Below are positions 46,342 through 57,848 of a stretch of DNA of 64,000 bases, in pieces (position 1 is the first letter of the stretch; the number at the start of each line of letters is the position of its first letter). Origin of the DNA: Perilla frutescens (Eukaryota > Streptophyta > Magnoliopsida > Lamiales > Lamiaceae); contig BRKX01000006.1 in assembly GCA_026008535.1 (NCBI GenBank), positions 41,218,664-41,282,663 of the forward strand. The letters run 5' to 3'. Under the pieces are notes generated by a model, which saw only the letters and a program-made list of their open reading frames with translations, ran no database searches and had not been told where the DNA came from. The translations under genes and the position numbers were made by a program.

Positions 46342-49300
46342 ATGGAACAAGGTCAAGGAGAATCGTCGTTGGCAACGGCTTCTTCTCAAGTACGTGTAAT
46401 CGTTGCGTTTTATTAATTGTTCATTAGATTTAATTGTTTGATTTAATCGACGTTCATTGCTCGTTAAAATCAATCGCGAAAAATATTATGCTAATAGTGG
46501 TTGTTGAAATTAATCATGGTTTAGGTATTGTTAGTCGCGGCTTATTGTTTTAATTACCATGGCCCTAGGTTGATTATTGATTGATTATTTGCTATTAATT
46601 GTGGGTTATTTGTTGTTAAATGTGGGTTATTTGTTGTTAAAAAATAATCGAGGAGCATAAAATATAATCGAGGCCTTCCTCGATAATTATAATAATAATC
46701 GAGGCCTTCCTCGATTAAATTCCAAAAACATAAACTAATCGAGGCCTTCCTCGATTAATTTGAAAAATAAAAACTAATCGATTAATTAAAAAAAATTAAT
46801 CGAGTCCCTTATCGATTAATTTTAGAAACAAAAACTAAATGGAGTCACTAATCGATTAATTAAAAAAAATTAATCGAGGCACAAATATATTAAATAAGAA
46901 AAATTAAGCAATGCACTAATCGATTAATTAAAAAATTAATTGTGGCATTAATCGATTAAGTAAAAAAAAACACGAATCGAGGAATTAATTGATTTATTAA
47001 AAAAAATCGATTAAAAATTAAAAAAAAACTAATCGATTAGTAGCCTAAACCCTAAAACAAACTAATCGATTAATAGTTTTAAAAAAAAGTAATCGATTAA
47101 TAGTTTAATTACAAAAAACCTAATCGATTAATAATTTAAAAAAAAATTAATCGATTAGTACACTAATTAAAAACAAACTAATCGATTAATATTTTTTAAA
47201 AAAACTAATCGATTAGTACTTTAGTTACAAACAAACAAATCGATTGATATTTAAAAAAAACTAATCGAGTTAGTAGTTTAATTAAAACTAATCTATTAAT
47301 AATTAAAAAAAGTAACCGATTAATAATTATATTAAAAAAAAACTAATCGATTAGTAGAACTAATCGATTAATAGTTTTAAAAAACTCTAATCGATTAATA
47401 GTTTAATTAAAACTAATCGCTTAATAATTAAAAAAAAGTAATCGATTATTAATTTAAAAAAAAACTAATCGATTATTACACTAATTTAAAACAAACTAAT
47501 CGATTAATTGTTTAAAAAAAACTAATCGATTAGTACACTAATTTAAAACAAAGTAATCGATTAATAGTTTAAAAAAAACTAATCGATTAGTACTCTAATT
47601 AAGAACAAACTAATCGATTTATAGTTTTAAAAAAAACTAATCGATTAGTACTCTAATTAAGAACAAACTAATCGATTTTTCGATTAGTACTTAAATTAAA
47701 AACACAATAATAGTTTATAAAAAAATTAATCGATTAATAATTTAAAAAAAACTAATCGATTAGTTCTACTAATCGATTAATAGTTTTAAAAAAATCTAAT
47801 CGATTAATAGTTTAATTAAAACTAATCGCTTAATAATTAAAAAAAAGTAATCGATTAATAATTTAAAAAAAAAAACTAATCGATTATTACACTAATTTAA
47901 AACAAACTAATCGATTAATAGTTTAAAAAAAAACTAATCGATTAGTACACTAATTTAAAACAAAGTAATCGATTTATAGTTTAAATAAGTACTAATCAAT
48001 TAGTACTCTAATTAAGAACAAACTAATCGATTAATAGTTTTAAAAAAAACTAATCGATTAGTACTTAAATTAAAAACACACTAATAGTTTATAAAAAAAA
48101 TTAATCGATTAATAATTTTAAAAGAAAACTAAAAAAGCCTAAAATTAAATTTTAAGAAATTCCAATTTATATTAAATATTAAAAGAGTTTACTTTATTAG
48201 TTTTAATTTTGAAAATGTTGTTAGATTGACTGGGTTAGACTGCCGTTACGGAGCCGGACGCCCTCGGTCGTCGTGTACGCCATTCCCGGTGTTATTGACA
48301 CGATTAGAGACACACTGCTCGCGATTGGTGGTGACGCCATGCGACTGTTCAGATCGGGGTGTTTCGGATATTTTCTGGACTACAGAGGTGGTGACGTCCA
48401 GAAGAGGGTCATGCACGCGCTGATGACGTTCGAGGTGCACGCACCGGATCGTGCACGTGTGGGGCTGGAGGCATGGTTTCACATTCATCGGTCCCAGCTG
48501 CGGTTCGGTGCGAGTGAGTACGCCTTGGTGTCAGGTTTACGCTTCGGCAGCTCGACATTCAATCCTCATGGCGCTCATATTGTTTCGAGGAGATCGGTCT
48601 ACCACCATTTATTCGAAGGGAAGCGTACGACAATCAAACAGATGGAGGACAGGTTCAAGGCGGTTGGGATGGCCAGAGACGCTGCGGATTATGTGAAGGT
48701 TGCGAACATATTGTTCGTATACCGGATGATTCTGTGCCTAAATCCGAAACGGGCCGTGGATCCATGGGTGTGGGTGCTAGCGGAGGATGTGGAGGGATGG
48801 AACTCGTTTCCATGGGGTGCATATTCTTATCAGTCGTTGATGCACTACATTGGCCTCCTCCCCAGGACTCGCGAGGCTATGAGCGGGAAAGGATCGGGAC
48901 AGTATCATTTTTACGGGCCGATCTGGGCACTCCAGGTAATTAGTTTAAATTTAATTCTTCTAAATTAGTTTAAATCAAGTGAATACGTAACTAATCCATT
49001 AATTCACTTTACAGGTATGGGCTTGTGAGGTGATACCGGAGTTAGCTACTGAGGCTGGTCTGCACAGTGGACAGCTCACTGTGCCTCGATGTTTGAGGTG
49101 GACATTCAGACTCCCTGCCACCGACCCAGCCATCTTATTACAGCGAGTGGTACATTTTGATATTTCTTGATATATTTAGAATCTTCGATCTATATTTGTT
49201 AATTCATCTTAATGATATTATTAATAATTCCATGCAGTCACGTGTGGTTACGTTGGTGCCATCTCCCAAGGAGACGGCAACTTCATATTACATGAGCCTG

Positions 49301-49615
49301 CAGTTGGAGCCTGGAGCTCAGAGCGTGAGATATGTTCCCGCTCGATCCGGTAACAAGAAGAAGATGCTTGCAAATGTGGCATCTTGTTGTTCCACATCGG
49401 CAGATGCGGTTGTCCTCCCGTCAGCCCGAGGCACCAGAGCTGCTTGGACACCACAGACGGGCCGTCAGGCGACCAGTCGGCCCTCGACTAGCCGGGCATT
49501 GAGGGACGAGCCAGATCCAGAGAGCCCTCCTCGAGCTGAGCCTGGAGCCCGGCCCCTCACTGAGGACGCACCAGTGCACACAGCTGATTCGATCGATCCA
49601 GAGAGCCAAATCTTT
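46342..49615 (+). pseudogene. DUF1985-domain gene of a transposon
   Basis: The core exon begins about 48220 and ends at 48935. It is followed by exons 49015-49149 and 49238 to about 49615, with GT-AG junctions and phase conserved. The protein reads VQKRVMHALMTFEVHA, SQLRFGASEYALVSGLRFG, VKVANILFVYRMILCL and GWNSFPWGAYSY, then IWALQVWACEVIPEL. These are DUF1985 hallmarks; the domain is often found N-terminal to Ulp1-type proteases in plant CACTA and MULE elements. A possible first exon at 46342-46389 (MEQGQGESSLATASSQ, donor GTACGT) would leave an intron filled by the ATCGAT repeat array. The C-terminal part, including any Ulp1 domain, is missing and runs into gypsy sequence. Confidence 0.65.
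46640..48125. repeat. ATCGAT-rich satellite-like array
   Basis: About 38 copies of AATCGATT, by eye, mostly as CTAATCGATTAATAG or CTAATCGATTAGTAC, separated by A-rich spacers of 15-30 bases. The left part (46648-46760) has three ATCGAGGCCTTCCTCGAT hairpins. A higher-order duplication with a period near 409 bp links 47343-47690 with 47752-48065. The array is extremely AT-rich with no coding. Confidence 0.9.
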
Positions 49616-49799
49616 CACAAACTTTTCATTCTCAGAGATCGTCTTACCCGAACACCTTTTACTTGGAATTTCATTCTCACGGTTTTTCTCTTATCCATAA
49701 AACAGGTATGCTTGCTCAAATCTTTTCCTTTCCTGTATTCCAAAAATCAAAATCCAAAATCCAGAATTTCTATACTATCATACCTTGAGTTTTGGTTGA

Positions 49800-52198
49800 A
49801 GATACGAGGGTGATGGCGAGCTGTGGGTTGCTGCTTTCACTTATCAAAGAACAACTTATGCATACATATATACTTAACTCAATTCAAACAAGGACAGGCC
49901 TACAGTTTTGCAAACCTGGCTCTGATACCAACTGTAACAACTCGGTCCCGAGATAGGGGTTTATGTATGGGGACAGGGTGTCATGAAAGGGTTAATGAGG
50001 TAAAATGGAAGATTAACATAATGTTTTGATAGTCGAAAAATGCTTTTGGGAATTAGACGGAGATACTCATATTTACTTTTACTTAGACGGTGAATAAATC
50101 GTATAGACGGATACCAATCAGCTTGGATGACGATAGTCAATAATACATGCAAGCCCATTGATTAGACGAAAGGAAATCATATTCGGGTAGAAGAAATAGA
50201 ACTTAGTATGCATCTTATACTCAAATAATTATGTCTGAGAGATTATTCATAGAATCTTGACAATCATAATAAAACTTTAACAACGGAATTAGGAAGAGTG
50301 TATCAGAGTAGCAGATCACATAGTGGGATTTCAAGGAAATATTAAATAATAGCAAAACAGTCTTGGCAGCCAACCCACATCCACAGCCACCAACATCCTC
50401 AGCATCTCAACCTGAAAACATTTGAAAAAGAGGGGGTATGAGCACTAATGTACTCAGTGGGTTTCAATAAAATACTTTAACAACGTATAATGCTAATCCT
50501 TTAATACTACATGATTTCGGCTTACACAGGGTTTGATGCTACCCTAACAAAGCAAACCTTAATTCTTAATTCTGCGAGCTAAACAAGCATAAACATTGAA
50601 TTGCAGGAAAAGAACGTAAACAAATATGATTCGGAGCTTAAAGATAATTCTATACATCTCATGCTAAGCATAAATGATACTTTTAGTAGCTCTATTATTT
50701 CTAAACATGCTTTGAGAGCTCAAGTAGAACATAATATCTTCCTTTCTTCCTTCCTTGTACAGAGATCAATCAGGCTGAGCAAAAATACTTTATTGGACAT
50801 CTCATTTGCCCTAACATGCTTCTAGAGCTTATTAGCTCAAACTTTAGATGAGTATAGATTTACCCACCTTGATTACGGAACGGAAGTCGAGGCAACGAGC
50901 TGGTGGTTTTCCTTAGTATTTCTCCGATGCTCGATTCCTCCTACAAAAGTCGAATCGTCGACTTAGCGGTCTCCTTCAAAGATTTCTAATAATATGATAT
51001 TAAATAATACTCAACTAATATTCCCTTAGCTAGGATTTAACATGGATAGCACGACTTTGACTTAATAAAGGTTCGAGAAGGATTCATTTTATTTAAGGAA
51101 CTTCTCGACTTGATCTCTAAATTTTTTTTAGACGGAAAATAACTCGAATATCTTATTCGAAATAAATTGAAATTAACTTGAATACCTTACAATTTACACT
51201 TGAATATGGCTTGAAAGTAACATAATTTAAAAGACTCGAAAAGATCGGAAAGAAGGGGTACGGGAATAGCTGAAAAGAACGGGGAACGAAACGGAAACAA
51301 CACGGAGAAGAAGGGGGGGCGCCGCGGGGCTACCTTGCCCCGGCGGGCTGGGGCGCAGCCGAGGAGGGCGTGGCGCGGCGGCGCCCCCCCCCCCCCGTGG
51401 GGCTCTCTCTCTCTTTCACTTTTCTCTCTCTCTTCTTCTAGGTTCCTTCTTCAACTGTTCTTCATGTTCGTTGATTTCTTCGACGAACACGAAGAACAAT
51501 TAACCCGAATTTCTATAAAAACAACGAACTTGAATTTAACATGCAACAACATGCTTTTAACTTAAAAAGAATTTTAGCATTACAACGGCATAAACACGAT
51601 AATCCTCCTTTAAATTAGATTAACGACAAAATCGTTAAATGTAGCTTGAACGGAAATTTTAACGGAATAACGAGGCTAATTTTCTTAGAATAATAACGGT
51701 ATTAGAATGAGAAATAATACATATACGTTATTAACTTGGAATTTCAACAAAAATCAAAATGTAACTTTAGACGAGCAATAATGAAGAACGCGAACGCCAA
51801 CGGAATCCTTGAGTCATTTCCCATAAGAGGGGCCTGACAGAACTGAACTTGAATGAACGAGGAGGATTTCGTAAATTTCTCATAACACGAACGCACGCAA
51901 AAGTTACTATTCATTTCCCTTTTCAAACACGTTTTCCATCACCGGGAACTCAATTGAACTCGGATTTGAAATCTAAAAGTACCGGTGTGTTCCTTGAGTC
52001 ATAACCTTTCTAAAGAGACCATAAATGGCAATGAAGGAATTAAGATTATATTTTCCGAAAAGACGATCTTTACGAAAATTGACTCCAAAAGTCGTGACTG
52101 ACATCCAATCATAGCTAACCTTAATTAAATTCCTTCTTTAATTAATTAAATAATATTAACAATTCTCTAATCCTCATTCAAAAATCTGGGGTATTACA
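49800..52198 (-). mobile_element. Gypsy 5' LTR with primer-binding site, truncated interior
   Basis: The LTR is 49933-52198. On the minus strand it starts TGTAATACCCCAGATTT and ends GAGTTGTTACA. After two bases comes TGGTATCAGAGCCAGG (49915-49930), a tRNA-Met primer site. Only a short leader remains to the left, and no gag, pol or second LTR is present. A GC-rich block at 51310-51400 includes a run of 14 C. Family resemblance to the solo LTR at 23730-25959 is limited to the termini and general layout. It sits between the DUF1985 gene and the transposase-24 gene. Confidence 0.75.
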
Positions 52199-52199
52199 T

Positions 52200-52274
52200 G
52201 ATGAAGAAGATATAGAACCAGATATCGATTTATCAGATGACAGTATAAGTGATGATGATGAGATAGATGATTAG
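52200..52274 (+). pseudogene. Acidic C-terminal tail of a lost transposon protein
   Basis: A 24-codon open stretch ending in TAG reads DLSDDSISDDDEIDD at its end. It directly abuts the gypsy LTR edge. The strong acidic bias and position just before the transposase-24 gene suggest it is the last codons of the CACTA TNP2-like transposase or of the DUF1985 protein. Which one cannot be decided. Confidence 0.35.
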
Positions 52275-52377
52275 TGTGGTTGGTCTTATTTGATATATAT
52301 AGATGTTTTCTTATTCAAGTACTTAGTACCGTTGCAATTTGCTAACTTCATAAACTAAACTTAATATGATTTTGCAG

Positions 52378-53789
52378 ATGCAGGGAGGCGGTACTACCTC
52401 AGGTGGAGGTTCATCATTGTCATCTGTGGGCCTGAGCGGCCCAGTTGGCGATATCTCACTATCTGGATCGTCACTGCCCGGTGTTGATGCGCAGGGTCGT
52501 CATCGTTGTTGGCTTCAGGATGGGTATGTTGAATTTGATAGTTTTGAATATTTTTTTACAGATTATTATTTTAATAACTGTAATATTCTAATATAATTAT
52601 TGTTTTTTACATTTGGAAGCTAATTGATGCCGAGTTATCCCGTCTCAGCCACCATCACATCTAGCTTTAAGAGGTTTTTGCACCCGGGTGCCTACATCTG
52701 GAAGATGGTGCCCCTTGAGAGGAGGCAGACATATAGGGAGGAGTTCCGGGTATCTTATTATTATATATATATTTTTTAAAATGTTATATAAGTTTAGTAT
52801 TTTCATATGTTCTCAATATCTTGCAGAAGGAGTGGTTTTGGGATCCCACTTTGGAGGATGCCATTTGGGCAGCATGGGAGCTCAGGGCTCCTTAGAGATA
52901 CATGGACATGGTCCATACCTTCAAGAAGGATAGGACCAAGGGCTTCCCTCCATTCATGCCAGTTGAGATGTGGGAGGGCTTCAAGGCGCACTGGGACAGT
53001 GATGCCTTCAAAAAGAAGTCAGCGATCGCATCGAAGAATCGTCTGACTGAGCCCGATGGTCCTGGCACAAGCATTGTGAAGCATCGAGGAGGCTCTCGGA
53101 GTGCAGTTGCGCATGCTGCAGCTTTGGTATGCAATTAAATTAATATTTATTTATTTATTTTTTAATATGTTTATGCTAACATCTCTATCCAATAGGCTAA
53201 AGAGAAGGGCATGCAGCCCAACGACGTGGCGTGGGAGACATTCAGGAGGCTGCACGACAATCCTGATGGATCCCACACAGATGGGAAGTCTGCCCGTATA
53301 GCTGTAAGTTAATTTATCGATATTTATAAATTTATTAATAACATAGAAATTAAATATTTAATCATTCTTTTTCGATTTTGTAAATAGGCTGATGTATTGG
53401 CTCAGGTTGAGAAGTTGAGCCAGCCGACTCCTGGCACAGATGAGGCGCCACCACCCGTTGATATGAGCATCGTATACGTGGACGCTGCCCTCCGACACTC
53501 GAAGAAGAATCGAGTGTTTGGGCTCGGCAGTCGATCTAGGAGTTATTCAGCTCCTAGCGTCTCATCTGCAGCTCCTCCACAGCCCGACACTCAGGCTGCC
53601 ATCAGGGCTCTCCAGGAGAAGATGGACGCCCAGCAGACGGCTCTCCAGAAGAAGATGGACGCACAGGCAGCGCTTCTCCAAGCCCAGCAGGAGAAGATCG
53701 ATCAGCAGCAGGAAATGCTGCGCCAGCAGGCCGAGATGTTCGAGCTGATGCGGGCACAGTTTATGGGCCCTCCTCCATCTTCATCTTGA
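52378..53789 (+). pseudogene. Transposase-24 (Ptta/En/Spm) gene
   Basis: Exons: 52378-52523, about 52626-52749, 52827-53126, 53196-53303 and 53388-53789. All later junctions are GT-AG and in phase. The protein has FLHPGAYIWKMVPLERR, then FKAHWDSDAFKKKSAIASKN, KHRGGSRSAVAHAAAL, DGKSARIA and KKNRVFGLGSRSRS, the signature of Pfam transposase-24, a second CACTA-encoded protein. The C-terminus is a Gln/Met-rich coiled coil of repeated LQEKMDAQQTA-type heptads, ending in PPPSSS. It is disabled by an in-frame TAA just before exon 2 codon ATG (52627) and by a TAG near 52894. Confidence 0.8.
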
Positions 53790-53974
53790 CACTATTATTA
53801 TTTGTATTTTATACACTCTTTATTATATTATAGTACATTTTATGTATTTTATTGGAGATTTTATATATATTATTCAACGTTTTATTACAGTTTTTTCATA
53901 ATTTATTTACAAACAATAATCTAAATTACAAAAAACAAATTAAATAAACGTAAACACAAATAAACAAAAAAAAA

Positions 53975-54503
53975 AAAATTAACGACGGACATTGTCCGTC
54001 GTTATATTTTTCTGACTTTTATTTTTAATTATTAATGACGGACATCGTTACATTAATCCGATTTTTATTTTTTATTTATTTTTAATTATTAACGACGGAC
54101 ATCGTTACATTAATCCGATTTTTATTTTTTATTTATTTTTAATTATTAACGACGGACCGCGTCTGTCGTTAAATTAATCCGTGTTTTAATTTTTATTTAT
54201 TTTTAATTATTAACGACGGACATCGTCTGTCGTTAATCTGTTGGGATTTTTTTTTTCAATAATTAACGACGGACCTATGTTCGTCGTAAATAATAACGAC
54301 TACAGACGACACCAGAGTTAACGACGGATAGGGTCCGTCGTTATGGCCGTTGTTAAAGACAACGACGACCATTTTCCGTCGTTAAATTGAATTGCCGACT
54401 AATGAATTTCCATCGTTAATCCGTCGTTATCTGGAAATAACGACGGAAAAGCTTGGTTTACCGACGAAAATTTCCGTCGCTAAATCCATGAATTCTTGTA
54501 GTG
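53975..54503 (+). repeat. CACTA subterminal repeats and 3' terminus
   Basis: More than ten ACGACGG or CCGTCGT words occur, several as perfect palindromes. One at 53981-54003 has 10-base arms AACGACGGAC around ATT. Four units of roughly 65 bp (54026-54240) share TTTTTAATTATTAACGACGG. The terminus TCTTGTAGTG closes at 54503. Such repeats are transposase-binding sites in En/Spm elements. Confidence 0.85.
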
Positions 54504-55020
54504 CACGAACAAGATAATTTTGTATAAACATGAACACGATTTTTGGTCGTATTGACACGACAGGATAATAACACGATATTGACATGCACGACACGATAAT
54601 AAATAAATAATTTTTTTTAAAAAAATTACAATTTACATGAATATGTCAATCTGCATAACAACTAGAAAAATAAACTTAAAAAATATATATATATTACATA
54701 ATTATATTAATTATTTAATTCGCTAAAAAATATATATAAAAAAAGAAACTAAAATAATAAATATATATTTTTAAAATTTTAATAATATTCTCGTGTAACA
54801 GGTTATCAGGTTCTTGTCGTGTTATCGTATTATCGGGTTGGCATGTTATCAGGTTATCAGATAATTGTTAATTTTACCGTGTTTAGCAGGTTGACACGAA
54901 ACACGACACGACAAGACAATTTCAGGTCGTTATCATGTCACGAACACGATAAGGTCAAACACTAATTAACCCGTTATCTTCGTGTTGTGTTCGTGTCGTG
55001 TCGAAAATTGCCACCCTTAG
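54504..55020 (-). mobile_element. hAT-type element end, split by the CACTA element
   Basis: The minus strand starts near 55020 with TAAGGGTGGCAATTTTCGAC followed by ACGACACGAACAC, a common plant non-autonomous hAT terminus. It has many CACGA/TCGTG subterminal words at both sides (54505-54600 and 54880-55000). The left end stops at the CACTA terminus, whose expected 3-bp target duplication would be CAC. The other half is not found in the window. Confidence 0.55.
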
Positions 55021-55259
55021 TGTATGATTCTTATTTTTACAATTTTTGTATTAATTTTGAAATATAATTAATTTTTTAAAATAGTAGTTTGACTAAATTA
55101 CTATAATTTTTAAATAATATAAAATATATTTATATAAATACGTAACATAGGAAATTATCAAAATAGCTAAAAATTAGTAGTATAACCAAATACTAAAAAT
55201 TTTAAATGATATAAAATATATTTATCTATAACAAAAATTGTAAAAATAAGAATCATACA
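55021..55259. mobile_element. MITE-like element with perfect 29-bp inverted repeats
   Basis: The first 29 bases (TGTATGATTCTTATTTTTAC...) are the exact reverse complement of 55231-55259. Direct copies of a 45-bp segment (ATAAAATATATTTAT core) lie inside. No convincing target duplication, so the superfamily is unassigned. Confidence 0.65.
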
Positions 55260-55869
55260 ATCTTTTTTAGTAAATGGAATTCCCTCTCTCAAAAAGAGAC
55301 TTTTTTGATTAATTATACATAACAGAGGGAGATTTTAGACTATTTATGTAACACAGAGAATTTTTTTTATTTTTCGAAAAAAACACAGGGGGTAATATGA
55401 AATTTGCCCAGAAAAATTACTTTATTATGATATTGTGTAAGAATTAAATTTTACTTTTAAGATTCCCTCAAAAGCAAAATAGTAATGAAAATAAATTTAT
55501 ACCTTGATGAATTCTTTTTTTTTTGGTCTTGGTAAACAGACGTATGAGTCTTTTTAGGAGTCGAACGGTAAGGTATACCTTACTTTTTTCATCATACTTT
55601 TAACTTACCTTACTTGTACGGTATGGAGAAAATTCATACCGTTATCTTATCTTAACATTCAGTATATACTTTCCTATCTTAATTTCAATGTGAAACAAAT
55701 GGCATACATTTACCGTACTTTTACTTCGGTATACCTTACCAATATTGGTATACCTTACATGTCGGTATACCTTATTTATTGTATTATTAATTTCTCGTGT
55801 TATGAGTTATGTGTTTAATTAATCAATATAACTATATTAGATTCTTTAATTAATTAATTTTACTACCTT

Positions 55870-56249
55870 ACAAATTTTAAATCGTTTACTTAGAAATTGT
55901 AAGAATTATTTACTAAGTATTAAATAAGAACGCATTTATAATTACTATGCATTAAATATAACATAAGATTAATTATAAGTGTTAAATACTGTAAATTTAC
56001 CAGATATTTATATATGTATAGCATATTTTACTAAGGACGTGATTGGTATGGTGGAATGGAATGGAATAGAATGATATGATTCAAAATCAGGAATCACCAT
56101 TCCCGATGGAATCCATATTCCCAAAGGAAAGAGAATAGTCATTCCATCCACCCTTGTAGGTTTTAACTATTCCCAATGAGCAAATAATCATATTTTATAA
56201 TATTATTTTATCATATTTAGAAAACACAAATAAAAAATCAAATTAAATA

Positions 56250-56280
<31 letters not shown>

Positions 56281-57280
56281 TCTTAATTATTTTCATATTA
56301 TTTATTTATTTTCAAAATATAATTTTAAAATACATGTTAAAATCGAATTTTGATAGCTTTTATAATTTTGTTGAAAAAACATAAAAGTGATGCCGAAATA
56401 AATAAAACATAAAAATATGTTATAATACAATATAAAATATTTATGTATTTGATATAATTTAACATATTCAAATGAGAAATTAAAATAGTAACATATTTTT
56501 CTATGAAGTAAAAATATTTTTATTAACATATACAAATTATTATATATTGATTAATTAAATATTTTAGAATACAATTTTCTAGTAAAATAAATAAATTATA
56601 ATTTGCTAAAAAATTAGAAAAAATCATATACTAAAAAAGAAAAATGACGTTTAGAAATATAAAAAATTAATTAAGGCATGTGTTGATATTTATTAGCTAG
56701 CTACTACGTACACTTCATTCAATTATAAGAAAATTTGAAAGTATATAAAATATTCATTATATAAGATAAAAAAAACTGATATTTCATTCCGTTCTTCATT
56801 CCGTAGACATACCAATCATAAGAATCGTCATTCCATTCAGACCCTCATTCAATTCCTAAATTCATTCCATTCATACCTAATTCCATTCTATCATGCCAAT
56901 CACCTCCTAAGTATTATACATCAATCATGTTTTTGTAATTAATATAAATAGTATAAATAATTAAAAATTACTAAATATTACAAATTTTAAATCGTGTACT
57001 TAGAAATCGTAAGAATTATTTACTAAGTATTAATTAAGAATACATTCATCATTACTATGCATTAAGTATAACATAAGATTAATTATAAGTGTTAGATATT
57101 GATTAATTATAATTGAATGAAGTGTACGTAGTAGCTAGCTAATAAATTTTCTTAAATCGTGTACTTAGAAATCGTAAGAATTATTTACTAAGTATTAATT
57201 AAGAATGCATTCATCATTACTATGCATTAAGTATAACATAAGATTAATTATAAGTGTTAGACATTGTAAATTTACTAGAT
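55870..57280 (+). repeat. Three dispersed copies of a 100-165-bp repeat
   Basis: The block TTACTTAGAAAT(T/C)GTAAGAATT through AACATAAGATTAATTATAAG occurs at about 55870-56031, 56982-57100 and 57150-57275. Between the second and third copies, about 50 bases (57098-57150) are an inverted copy of 56688-56740 inside the Harbinger MITE. Confidence 0.85.
56032..56910. mobile_element. PIF/Harbinger (Tourist-like) MITE nested in the hAT-like element
   Basis: The element is 56035-56907 (873 bp), with ends GGACGTGATTGGTATG and, on the minus strand, GGAGGTGATTGGCATG. It is flanked on both sides by TAA (56032-56034 and 56908-56910), the Harbinger target. Removing it restores TTTACTAAGTATT, which exists uninterrupted at 57298. 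It includes a (TTA)n tract near 56250-56280. Confidence 0.8.
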
Positions 57281-57848
57281 ATTATATATGTATATCATAT
57301 TTACTAAGTATTGTATATCTAGTATCTATAATTCACACACATATACATATATTCATATATATAATAACATAAATATTAACTAACTTAATTATTTCATATA
57401 ATTTAAATTATTCATTATTTAATTATAATTCATGTATAAATTAAGTATGGTAAATTTTCTTCATTAACATATATACATTTAATTCAGTATAATCTATTAA
57501 TTCGACATATACCGTTGTACCGGTATATACCATTAGTGCGGATATACTGGTGTACCGTTGTACCGGTATATACTAATACAACTGTATAAGCTGAATTAAC
57601 AGTATATACCATTGTACGGTATATGCTGAACTAACGGTATATACTGAAAAAATATGGTATATCGTCGGTATCGGTATACACCAGTATATCTTGGTTTTTA
57701 AAATTTCATATCATTACCTTACCGAAAAATCTCGGTACGCTCATACCTTACTGAAAATACTGATATACCTTAAAGTTTGGTATTCCGTTATTTTTTTCAA
57801 TACGGTAAGTAAAGTATGATGGTATAACGATATTTTTTCCCAATCCTA

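Larger units (their letters stand above)
46342..54503 (+). mobile_element. CACTA (En/Spm) element remnant, left end not found
   Basis: The right terminus is TTCTTGTAGTG ending at 54503 (minus-strand CACTACAAGAATT), the standard CACTA end. It is preceded by about 500 bases of subterminal ACGACGG repeats. Inside, in the same orientation, are a DUF1985 gene, the tail of another acidic protein and a transposase-24 (Ptta/En/Spm) gene. No CACTACAAG left end or matching subterminal repeats occur upstream, and the usual TNP2 transposase is absent, probably lost around the gypsy insertion. The left boundary given is only the first exon I can assign. Confidence 0.5.
55555..57848. mobile_element. Non-autonomous hAT-like element with GGTATACC subterminal repeats
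   Basis: The right end on the minus strand reads TAGGATTGGGAAAAAATATC, like the AGGACTGGGAAAAAATACC termini of plant hAT MITEs. The left end begins TAGGAGTCGAACGGTAAGG. Both ends carry clusters of GGTATACC, CGGTA and TACCTTAC. Flanking AGTCTT on both sides may be a decayed 8-bp target duplication. No coding region. It hosts a nested Harbinger MITE and internal duplications. Confidence 0.5.

Noticed and set aside
46640..48125. ATCGAT array as a CRISPR-like array or centromeric satellite
   Set aside because: Spacers are A-rich and mutually similar, units are short and irregular, and the context is a plant transposon. It is too small and isolated for a centromeric satellite.
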